64,000 nucleotides of DNA from Paramacrobiotus metropolitanus (Eukaryota > Tardigrada > Eutardigrada > Parachela > Macrobiotidae). The translations under genes were made by a program, and so were the position numbers. Below the pieces are notes generated by a model, which made no database searches, was not told where the DNA came from, and was given only the letters and a program-made list of their open reading frames with translations. Positions 46,890 through 59,500 of the stretch are shown here, one piece after another. Each line of letters starts with the position of its first letter. Within the stretch, counting starts at the first letter, position 1. The DNA lies in contig NW_026570354.1 in assembly GCF_019649055.1 (NCBI RefSeq), positions 310,001 to 374,000 of the forward strand, in the 5' to 3' direction.

Positions 46890-47598
46890 AATTAACGACG
46901 GAGTACAATTAACGAACACAGAAACAGCAGTACTTTTCGTTATTAACCCAAACGAAGGGGGTATCGTTTCGTTAATAACGACGTTCTAGTAATGAACGAC
47001 TGGGCCCATATAGACCATTGAGCACGAAGAGTGCGCAGGCGAGACAGTGTACCCAGTGAATTTTTGCTGAGCATTCAGTCTGAGTTGCCCTCGACTCAAA
47101 TTTTTGAAAATCACAACAGTACTGCTCGAATGTTAGTGCTGCCAATGGTCTCTTTAAACTTTTCACTTATATGAAACTACTTTTTACTTTGCTTTCACAA
47201 TTGTAAAAATTGTTCCATATAATAAAATACAGTAATTCGAGTAGTTTACTATTGGAGTAGCAGTATACGGAGACTGTACTGAGGCCTCTGAGAAACGAAG
47301 TCCTGTATTCAAGAATGGAATAAGTGGATAACACTGCTTTAGGAATAGTGTTTGCGTGAAAACGTTCATACGTGTTAACGCCACTGTTAATATATGTTTT
47401 TCTACCACAAAAAAATCTTTATTCTGTTACTTTCGGTGCAACATGAAATCGTTTCAGTATCGATACAAAATTGAAAATGATGTCAAAAGCACAACAGTTC
47501 GCCATAATATCTATCGCTGTTAATTGTTTAGTGCATAACGCAACCTCTTATGCGAATCACCAGGCCTTAAATTAACAACGCCAAAACTGTCGTTAATT
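46890..47598. mobile_element. ~0.7-kb insertion with 10-bp terminal inverted repeats (MITE-like)
   Basis: A 709-bp stretch unrelated to the satellite, bounded by AATTAACGAC at the left (46890-46899) and its perfect reverse complement GTCGTTAATT at the right (47589-47598). More AACGTTATTAACG-type words lie near the left end (46938-46985). No transposase ORF. The satellite words TTTGATGATGGAATGTTC through ATATCC occur on both sides, so about 65 bp of satellite is present twice. GACGATA and GATGATA flank it, but a clean target duplication is not clear. Confidence 0.55.
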
Positions 47599-50500
47599 TT
47601 TGATGATAATGTTCTAGTGCTGAACCAGCCTACTAATATCCATGGAAATATATAACCGTTATTATATGATATCATATTCAAGTCCGCTTATCTACGGTCG
47701 TAGATTGACTTGCTTACTTTTGTTACTTAAATTAAGCCAAATAAATTTTCAGTCATTTCATTCGATTTAATTTTTCGGCCTTTTCACCAGATTTTTAAAG
47801 GCTATAGTCAGTTTTTTTTCAAAAAAATGACTTTTTTAAAAGTTGTTCAGATGACCACTATTTTACTGAGCGAGTAAAATCTCGAAAGTTTGAACCGAGT
47901 TCTTTATATTTTTGAATTGATGGCAGTGGCAAAATTGTTTGTGCAAAGATTAATTACGTTATTATAGATTTCAGCTTATGATAACATACAGAACTGTTTG
48001 TAAGCCAGTCACGGTATGCACCGTGAGGTTGCTAATAGTGTGAATCTTTTGTAGCTGCCTCGAGCAACGTGGAACTACACCAAACGGTCGTATGGATGAT
48101 AACGGTGTAGCAAAAAATCGGATTACGTTCATACATGGGATTAGAAGGACGAATTGTTTTGCACGTCAACGGTAATTATCGTGAGATCGTAAACAGTTTG
48201 AACCGCTTTCAACTACCTAGAGCAACGTAGCATTGCACCGAACAATCGTACGGAAGAGGATGGAATAGCACAAAACCGGATTTTGTTCAAACATGTGATT
48301 GCGAAAAAGAATTGTTCAGTGGCGCCAACGGATGTCTATCGCGTGCTTGCACATGATGTGTCCTGTTTGTGGCCAGCTAGGCCAGCACGAAACAGCTCCA
48401 TTTCTGATGATGGAATGTTCTCGAACTGACAAGCTAATATCCATGGAAATATATAACCGTTATTATATGATATCATATTCAAGTCCGCTTATCTACGGTC
48501 GTAGATTGACTTGCTTACTTTTGTTACTTAAATTAAGCCAAATAAATTTTCAGTCATTTCATTCGATTTAATTTTTCGGCCTTTTCACCAGATTTTTAAA
48601 GGCTATAGTCAGTTTTTTTTCAAAAAAATGACTTTTTTAAAAGTTGTTCAGATGACCACTATTTTACTGAGCGAGTAAAATCTCGAAAGTTTGAACCAAG
48701 TTCTTTATATTTTTGAATTGATGGCAGTGGCAAAATTGTTTGTGCAAAGATTAATTACGTTAATATAGATTTCAGCTTATGATAACATACAGAACTGTTT
48801 GTAAGCCAGTCACGGTATGCACCGTGGGTTGCTAATAGTGTGAATCTTTTGTAGCTGCCTCGAGCAACGTGGAACTACACCAAACGGTCGTATGGATGAT
48901 AACGGTGTAGCAAAAAATCGGAATACGTTCATACATGGGATTAGAAGGACGAATTGCTTTGCACGTCAACGGTAATTATCGTGAGATCGTAAACAGTTTG
49001 AACCGCTTTTAACAACCTAGAGCAACGTAGAATTGCACCGAACAATCGTATGGAAGAGGATGGTATAGCACAAAACCGGATTTTGTTCAAACATGTGATT
49101 GCGAAAAAGAATTGTTCAGTGGCGCCAACGGATGTATATCGCGTGTTTGCAAATGATGTGTCCTGTTTGTGGCCAGCTAGGCCAGCACGAAACAGCTCCA
49201 TTTTTGATGATGGAATGTTCTCGAACTGACAAGCTAATATCCATGGAAATATATGACCGTTATTGTATGATATCATATTCAAGCCCGCTTATCTACGGTC
49301 GTAGATTGAATTGCTTACTTTTGTTACTTAAATTAAGCCAAATAAATTTTCAGTCATTTCATTCGATTTAATTTTTCGGCCTTTTTACCAGATTTTTAAA
49401 GGCAATAGTCAGGTTTTTTTCAAAAAAATGACTTTTTTTTAAAAGTTGTTCAGATGACCACTTTTGCTGAGCGAGTAAAATCTCGAAAGATTGAACCGAG
49501 TTCTTTATATTTTTGAATCGACGGCAGTGGCAAAATTGTTTGTGCAAAGATTAGTTACGTTAATATAGATTTCAGCTTATGATAACAGACAGAACTGTTT
49601 GTAAGCCAGTCACGGTATGCACCGTGAGGTTGCTAATAGTGTGAATCTTTTGTAGCTGCCTCGAGCAACGTGGAACTACACCAAACGGTCGTATGGATGA
49701 TAACGGTGTAGCAAAAAATCGGAATACGTTCATACATGGGATTAGAAGGACGAATTGCTTTGCACGTCAACGGTAATTATCGTGAGATCGTAAACAGTTT
49801 GAACCGCTTTCAACTACCTAGAGCAACGTAGCATTGCACCGAACAATCGTACGGAAGAGGATGGAATAGCACAAAACCGGATTTTGTTCAAACATGTGAT
49901 TGCGAAAAAGAATTGTTCAGTGGCGCCAACGGATGTCTATCGCGTGCTTGCACATGATGTGTCCTGTTTGTGGCCAGCTAGGCCAGCACGAAACAGCTCC
50001 ATTTTTGATGATGGAATGTTCTCGAACTGACAAGCTAATATCCATGGAAATATATAACCGTTATTATATGATATCATATTCAAGTCCGCTTATCTACGGT
50101 CGTAGATTGACTTGCTTACTTTTGTTACTTAAATTAAGCCAAATAAATTTTCAGTCATTTCATTCGATTTAATTTTTCGGCCTTTTTACCAGATTTTTAA
50201 AGGCTATAGTCAGGTTTTTTTCAAAAAAATGACTTTTTTTAAAAGTTGTTCAGATGACCACTTTTTACTGAGCGAGTAAAATCTCGAAAGATTGAACCGA
50301 GTTCTTTATATTTTTGAATCGACGGCAGTGGCAAAATTGTTTGTGCAAAGATTAGTTACGTTAATATAGATTTCAGCTTATGATAACAGACAGAACTGTT
50401 TGTAAGCCAGTCACGGTATGCACCGTGAGGTTGCTAATAGTGTGAATCTTTTGTAGCTGCCTCGAGCAACGTGGAACTACACCAAACGGTCGTATGGATG

Positions 50501-53500
50501 ATAACGGTGTAGCAAAAAATCGGAATACGTTCATACATGGGATTAGAAGGACGAATTGCCTTGCACGTCAACGGTAATTATCGTGAGATCGTAAACAGTT
50601 TGAACCGCTTTTAACAACCTAGAGCAACGTAGAATTGCACCGAACAATCATGTGGAAGAGGATGGTATAGCACAAAACCGGATTTTGTTCAAACATGTGA
50701 TTGCGAAAAAGAATTGTTCAGTGGCGCCAACGGATGTATATCGCGTGTTTGCAAATGATGTGTCCTGTTTGTGGCCAGCTAGGCCAGCACGAAACAGCTC
50801 CATTTTTGATGATGGAATGTTCTCGAACTGACAAGCTAATATCCATGGAAATATATGACCGTTATTGTATGATATCATATTCAAGCCCGCTTATCTACGG
50901 TCGTAGATTGAATTGCTTACTTTTGTTACTTAAATTAAGCCAAATAAATTTTCAGTCATTTCATTCGATTTAATTTTTCGGCCTTTTACCAGATTTTTAA
51001 AGGCTATAGTCAGGTTTTTTCAAAAAATGACTTTTTTAAAAGTTGTTCAGATGACCACTTTTTGCTGAGCGAGTAAAATCTCGAAAGATTGAACCGAGTT
51101 CTTTATATTTTGAATCGACGGCAGTGGCAAAATTGTTTGTGCAAAGATTAGTTACGTTAATATAGATTTCAGCTTATGATAACAGACAGAACTGTTTGTA
51201 AGCCAGTCACGGTATGCACCGTGAGGTTGCTAATAGTGTGAATCTTTTGTAGCTGCCTCGAGCAACGTGGAACTACACCAAACGGTCGTATGGATGATAA
51301 CGGTGTAGCAAAAAATCGGAATACGTTCATACATGGGATTAGAAGGACGAATTGTTTTGCACGTCAACGGTAATTATCGTGAGATCGTAAACAGTTTGAA
51401 CCGCTTTTAACTACCTAGAGCAACGTAGAATTGCACCGAACAATCATGTGGAAGAGGATGGTATAGCACAAAACCGGATTTTGTTCAAACATGTGATTGC
51501 GAAAAAGAATTGTTCAGTGGCGCCAACAGATGTATATCGCGTGCTTGCAAATGATGTGTCCTGTTTGTGGCCAGCTAGGCCAGCACGAAACAGCTCCATT
51601 TTTGATGATGGAATGTTCTCAGTACTGACAAGCTAATATCCATGGAAATATATGACCGTTATTGTATGATATCATATTCAAGCCCGCTTATCTACGGTCG
51701 TAGATTGAATTGCTTACTTTTGTTACTTAAATTAAGCCAAATAAATTTTCAGTCATTTCATTCGATTTAATTTTTCGGCCTTTTACCAGATTTTTAAAGG
51801 CTATAGTCAGGTTTTTCAAAAAAATGACTTTTTTTAAAAGTTGTTCAGATGACCACTTTTACTGAGCGAGTAAAATCTCGAAGATTGAACCGAGTTCTTT
51901 ATATTTTGAATCGACGGCAGTGGCAAAATTGTTTGTGCAAAGATTAGTTACGTTAATATAGATTTCAGCTTATGATAACAGACAGAACTGTTTGTAAGAC
52001 CGCTTGTTTACTAAGCGAGTAAAATCTTGAACCGAGTTCTTTATATTTTGAATCGACGGCAGTGGCAAAATGGTTTGTGCAAAGATTAGTTACGTTAATA
52101 TACCAGCTTATGATAACAGACAGAACTGTTTGTAAGACCGCTTGTTTACTAAGCGAGTAAAATCTTGAAAGATTGAACCGAGTTCTTTATATTTTGAATC
52201 GACGGCAGTGGCAAAATGGTTTGTGCAAAGATTAGTTACGTTAATATAGATTTTAGCTTATGATAACAGACAGAACTGTTTGTAAGCCCGTCACGGTATG
52301 CACCGTGAGGTTGCTAATAGTGTGAATCTTTGTAGCTGCCTCGAGCAACGTAGAACTACACCAAACGGTCGTATGGATGATAACGGTGTAGCAAAAATTC
52401 GGAATACGTTCATACATGGGATTAGAAAAACGAATTGTTTTGCACGTCAACGGTAATTATCGTGAGATCGCAAACAGTTTGAACCGCTTTTAACTACATA
52501 GAGCAACGTAGAATTCCACCAAACAATCATACGGAAGAGGATGGTATAGCACAAAACCGGATTTTGTTCAAACATGTGATTGCGAAAAAGAATTGTTCAG
52601 TGGCGCCAACGGATGTATATCGCTTGCTTGCAAATGATGTGTCCTGTTTGGGGCCAGCCAGCCAACATAGCTCCATTTTTGATGATGGAATGTTCTGGTA
52701 CTGACCAGCTAATATCCATGGAAATATATAACCGTTATTGTATGATATCATATTCAAAACCGCTTATCTACGGTCGTAGATTGACTTGCTTACTTTTGTT
52801 ACTTAAATCAAGCCAAATAAATTCTCAGCCATTTCATTCGATTTAATTTTTCGGCCTTTTCACCCAGATTTTTTTAAAGGCTATAATCAGGTTTTTTCAA
52901 AAAAATGACTTTTTTAAAAGTTGTTCAGATGACCACTATTTTACTGAGCGAGTAAAATCTCGAAAGTTTGAACCGAGTTCTTTATGTTTTTGAATTGACA
53001 GCAGTGGCAAAATTGTTTGTGCAAAGATTAATTACGTTAATATAGATTTCAGCTTATGATAACAGACAGAACTGTTTGTAAGCCAGTCACGGTATGCACC
53101 GTGAGGTTGCTAATAATGTGAATCTTTTGTAGCTGCCTCGAGCAACGTAGAACTACACCAAACGGTCGTATGGATGATAACGGTGTAGCAAAAATTCGGA
53201 ATACGTTCATACATGGAATTAGAAAAACGAATTGTTTTGCACGTCAACGGTAATTATCGTGAGATCGCAAACAGTTTGAACCGCTTTTAACTACATAGAG
53301 CAACGTAGAATTCCACCAAACAATCATACGGAAGAGGATGGTATAGCACAAAACCGGATTTTGTTCAAACATGTGATTGCGAAAAAGAATTGTTAAGAGG
53401 CGCCAACGGATGTACATCGCTTGCTTGCAAATGATGTGTCCTGTTTGGGGCCAGCCAGGCCAGCACGCAACAGCTCCATTTTTGATGATGGAATGTTCTG

Positions 53501-56500
53501 GTACTGACCAGCTAATATCCGTGGAAATATATAACCGTTATTGTTTGATATCATATTCAAAACCGCTTATCTACGGTCGTAGATTGACTTGCTTACTTTT
53601 GTTACTTAAATCAAGCCAAATAAATTCTCAGCCATTTCGTTCGATTTAATTTTTCGGCCTTTTCACCAGATTTTTAAAGGCTATAGTCAGGTTTTTTCAA
53701 AAAATGACTTTTTTAAAAAATTGTTCAGATGACCACTATTTTGCTGAGCGAGTAAAATCTCGAAAGTTTGAACCGAGTTCTTTATATTTTTTGAATTGAC
53801 GGCAGTGGCAAAATTGTTTGTGCAAAGATTAATTACGTTAATATAGATTTCAGCTTATGATAACAGACAGAACTGTTTGTAAGCCAGTCACGGTATGCAC
53901 CGTGAGGTTGCTAATAATGTGAATCTTTTGTAGCTGCCTCGAGCAACGTAGAACTACACCAAACGGTCGTATGGATGATAACGGTGTAGCAAAAATTCGG
54001 AATACGTTCATACATGGAATTAGAAAAACGAATTGTTTTGCACGTCAACGGTAATTATCGTGAGATCGCAAACAGTTTGAACCGCTTTTAACTACATAGA
54101 GCAACGTAGAATTCCACCAAACAATCATACGGAAGAGGATGGTATAGCACAAAACCGGATTTTGTTCAAACATGTGATTGCGAAAAAGAATTGTTCAGTG
54201 GCGCCAACGGATGTATATCGCTTGCTTGCAAATGATGTGTCCTGTTTGGGGCCAGCTAGGCCAGCACATAACAGCTCCATTTTTGATGATGGAATGTTCT
54301 GGTACTGACCAGCTAATATCCGTGGAAATATATAACCGTTATTGTTTGATATCATATTCAAGCCGCTTATCTACGGTCGTAGATTGACTTGCTTACTTTT
54401 GTTACTTAAATCAAGCCAAATAAATTCTCAGCCATTTCATTCGATTTAATTTTTCGGCCTTTTCACCAGATTTTTAAAGGCTATAGTCAGGTTTTTTTAA
54501 AAAAATGACTTTTTTTAAAGTTGTTCAGATGACCACTATTTTGCTGAGCGAGTAAAATCTCGAAAGTTGAACCGAGTTCTTTATATTTTTGAATTGACGG
54601 CAGTGGCAAAATTGTTTGTGCAAAGATTAATTACGTTAATATAGATTTCAGCTTATGATAACAGACAGAACTGTTTGTAAGCCAGTCACGGTATGCACCG
54701 TGAGGTTGCTAATAATGTGAATCTTTTGTAGCTGCCTCGAGCAACGTAGAACTACACCAAACGGTCGTATGGATGATAACGGTGTAGCAAAAATTCGGAA
54801 TACGTTCATACATGGAATTAGAAAAACGAATTGTTTTGCACGTCAACGGTAATTATCGTGAGATCGCAAACAGTTTGAACCGCTTTTAACTACATAGAGC
54901 AACGTAGAATTCCACCAAACAATCATACGGAAGAGGATGGTATAGCACAAAACCGGATTTTGTTCAAACATGTGATTGCGAAAAAGAATTGTTCAGTGGC
55001 GCCAACGGATGTATATCGCTTGCTTGCAAATGATGTGTCCTGTTTGGGGCCAGCCAGGCCAGCACGCAACAGCTCCATTTTTGATGATGGAATGTTCTGG
55101 TACTGACCAGCTAATATCCGTGGAAATATATAACCGCTATTGTATGATATCATATTCAAGTCCGCTTATCTACGGTCGTAGATTGACTTGCTTACTTTTG
55201 TTACTTAAATTAAGCCAAAGAAATTTTCAGTCATTTCATTCGATTTAATTTTTCGGCCTTTTCACAAGATTTTTAAAGGCTATAGTCAGGTTTTTTCAAA
55301 AAAATGACTTTTTTTAAAGTTGTTCAGATGACCGCTATTTTACTGAGCGAGTAAAATCTCGAAAGATTTGAACCGAGTTCTTTATATTTTTGAATCGACG
55401 GCAGTGGCAAAATTGTTTGTGCAAAGATTAGTTACGTTAATATAGATTTCAGCTTATGATAACAGACAGAACTGTTTGTAAGCCCGTCACGGTATGCACT
55501 GTGAGGTTGCTAATAGTGTGAATCTTTTGTAGCTGCCTCGAGCAACGTGGAACTACACCAAACGGTCGTATGGATGATAACGGTGTAGCAAAAAAATCGG
55601 AATACGTTCATACATGGAATTAGAAAAACGAATTGTTTTGCACGTCAACGGTAATTATCGTGAGATCGCAAACAGTTTGAACCGCTTTTAACTACCTAGA
55701 GCAACGTAGAATTGCACCGAACAATCATACGGAAGAGGATGGTATAGCACAAAACCGGATTTTGTTCAAACATGTGATTGCGAAAAAGAATTGTTCAGTG
55801 GCGCCAACGGATGTCTATCGCGTGCTTGCACATGATGTGTCCTGCTTGGGGCCAGCCAGGCCAGCACGCAACAGCTCCATTTTTGATGATGGAATGTTCT
55901 GGTACTGACCAGCTAATATCCATGGAAATATATAACCGTTATTGTATGATATCATATTCAAGTCCGCTTATCTACGGTCGTAGATTGACTTGCTTACTTT
56001 TGTTACTTAAATTAGTCATTTCATTCTATTTAATTTTTCGGCCTTTTTACCAGATTTTTAAAGGCTATAGTCAGGATTTTTTCAAAAAAATGACTTTTTT
56101 AAAAGTTGTTCAGATGACCACTATTTTACTGAGCGAGTAAAATCTCGAAAGATTGAACCGAGTTCTTTATATTTTGAATCCGACGGCAGTGGCAAAATTG
56201 TTTGTCCAAAGATTAGTTACGTTGATATAGATTTCAGCTTGTGATAACAGACATAACTGTTTGCAAGCCCAGTCACGGTATGTACCGTGAGGTTGCTAAT
56301 AGTGTGAATCTTTTGTAGCTGCCTCGAGCAACGTGGAATTACACCAAACGGTCGTATGGAGGATAACGGTGTAGCAAAAAATCGGAATACGTTCATACAT
56401 GGGACTAGAAGGACGAATTGCTTTTGCACGTCAACGGTAATTATCGTGAGATCGTAAACAGTTTGAACCGCTTTTAACTACATAGAGCAACGTAGAATTG

Positions 56501-59500
56501 CACCGAACAATCATACGGAAGAGGATGGTATAGCACAAAACCGGATTTTGTTCAAACATGTGATTGCGAAAAGAATTGTTCAGTGGCGCCAACGGATGTA
56601 TATCGCGTGTTTGCAAATGATGTGTCCTGTTTGTGGCCAGCTAGGCCAGCACGAAACAGCTCCATTTTGATGATGATGGAATGTTCTCGGTACTGACCAG
56701 CTAATATCCATGGAAATATATAACCGTTATTGTATGATATCATATTCAAGTCCGCTTATCTACGGTCGTAGATTGACTTGCTTACTTTTGTTACTTAAAT
56801 TAAGCCAAATAAATTTTCAGCCATTTCACTCGATTTAATTTTTCGGCCTTTTCACCAGATTTTTAAAGGCTGTAGTCAGTTTTTTTCAAAAAATGACTTT
56901 TTTTAAAAGTTGTTCAGATGACCACTATTTTACTGAGCGAGTAAAATCTCGAAAGTTTGAACCAGAGTTCTTTATATTTTTGAATCGACGGCAGTGGCAA
57001 AATTGTTTGTGCAAAGATTAGTTACGTTAATATAGATTTCAGCTTATGATAACATACAGAACTGTTTGTAAGCCAGTCACGGTATGCACCGTGAGGTTGC
57101 TAATAGTGTGAATCTTTTGTAGCTGCCTCGAGCAACGTGGAACTACACCAAACGGTCGTATGGATGATAACGGTGTAGCAAAAAATCGGAATACGTTCAT
57201 ACATGGGATTAGAAGGACGAATTGCCTTGCACGTCAACGGTAATTATCGTGAGATCGTAAACAGTTTGAACCGCTTTTAACAACCTAGAGCAACGTAGAA
57301 TTGCACCGAACAATCGTATGGAAGAGGATGGTATAGCACAAAACCGGATTTTGTTCAAACATGTGATTGCGAAAAAGAATTGTTCAGTGGCGCCAACGGA
57401 TGTATATCGCGTGTTTGCAAATGATGTGTCCTGTTTGTGGCCAGCTAGGCCAGCACGAAACAGCTCCATTTTTGATGATGGAATGTTCTCAGTACTGACA
57501 AGCTAATATCCATGGAAATGTATAACCGTTATTGTATGATATCATATTCAAGTCCGCTTATCTACGGTCGTAGATTGACTTGCTTACTTTTGTTACTTAA
57601 ATCAAGCCAAATAAATTTCTCAGCCATTTCGTTCGATTTAATTTTTCGGCCTTTTCACCAGATTTTTAAAGGCTATAGTCAGGTTGTTTTCAAAAAATGA
57701 CTTTTTTTAAAAGTTGTTCAGATGACCACTTTTTTACTGAGCGAGTAAAATCTCGAAAGATTGAACCGAGTTCTTTATATTTTGAATTGAATTGACGGCA
57801 GTGGCAAAATTGTTTGTGCAAAGATTAGTTACGTTAATATAGATTTCAGCTTATGATAACAGACAGAACTGTTTGTAAGACCTTGTTTACTAGCGAGTAA
57901 AATCTTGATGAATCGTTCTTTATTTTTCTCGGCAGCAAATGTTTGTGCAAAGACTAGTTACGTTAGATTTCAGCTTATGATAACAGACAGAACTGTTTGT
58001 AAGCCCGTCACGGTATGCACCGTGAGGTTGCTAATAGTGTGAATCTTTTGTAGCTGCCTCGAGCAACGTGGAACTACACCAAACGGTCGTATGGATGATA
58101 ACGGTGTAGCAAAAATTCGGAATACGTTCATACATGGAATTAGAAAAACGAATTGTTTTGCACGTCAACGGTAATTATCGTGAGATCGCAAACAGTTTGA
58201 ACCGCTTTTAACTACATAGAGCAACGTAGAATTCCACCAAACAATCATACGGAAGAGGATGGTATAGCACAAAACCGGATTTTGTTCAAACATGTGATTG
58301 CGAAAAAGAATTGTTCAGTGGCGCCAACGGATGTATATCGCTTGCTTGCAAATGATGTGTCCTGTTTGGGGCCAGCTAGGCCAGCACGCAACAGCTCCAT
58401 TTTTGATGATGGAATGTTCTGGTACTGACCAGCTAATATCCATGGAAATATATAACCGTTATTGTATGATATCATATTCAAGTCCGCTTATCTACGGTCG
58501 TAGATTGACTTGCTTACTTTTGTTACTTAAATCAAGCCAAATAAATTCTCAGCCATTTCGTTCGATTTAATTTTTCGGCCTTTTCACCAGATTTTTAAAG
58601 GCTATAGTCAGGTTTTTTTTCAAAAAAATGACTTTTTTAAAAGTTGTTCAGATGACCACTATTTTACTGAGCGAGTAAAAATCTCGAAAGTTTGAACCGA
58701 GTTCTTTATATTTTTGAATCTGACGGCAGTGGCAAAATTGTTTGTGCAAAGACTAATTACGTTAATATAGATTTCAGCTTATGATAACAGACAGAACTGT
58801 TTGTAAGCCAGTCACGGTATGCACCGTGAGGTTGCTAATAATGTGAATCTTTGTAGCTGCCTCGAGCAACGTGGAACTACACCAAACGGTCGTATGGATG
58901 ATAACGGTGTAGCAAAAAATCGGATTACGTTCATACATGGGATTAGAAGGACGAATTGTTTTGCACGTCAACGGTTATTATCGTGAGATCGTAAACAGTT
59001 TGAACCGCTTTTAACCACATAGAGCAACGTAGAATTGCACCGAACAATCATACGGAAGAGGATGGTATAGCACAAAACCGGATTTTGTTCAAACATGTGA
59101 TTGCGAAAAGAATTGTTCAGTGGCGCCAACGGATGTATATCGCTTGTTTGCAAATGATGTGTCCTGTTTGTGGCCAGCTAGGCCAGCACGAAACAGCTCC
59201 ATTTTTGATGATGGAATGTTCTCGGTACTGACCAGCTAATATCCATGGAAATATATAACCGTTATTGTATGATATCATATTCAAGTCCGCTTATCTACGG
59301 TCGTAGATTGACTTGCTTACTTTTGTTACTTAAATCAAGCCAAATAAATTTTCAGCCATTTCATTCGATTTAATTTTCGGCCTTTTCACCAGATTTTTAA
59401 AGGCTATAGTCAGGTTTTTTTCAAAAAAATGACTTTTTTTAAAAGTTGTTCAGATGACCACTATTTTACTGAGCGAGTAAAATCTCGAAAGATTGAACCG

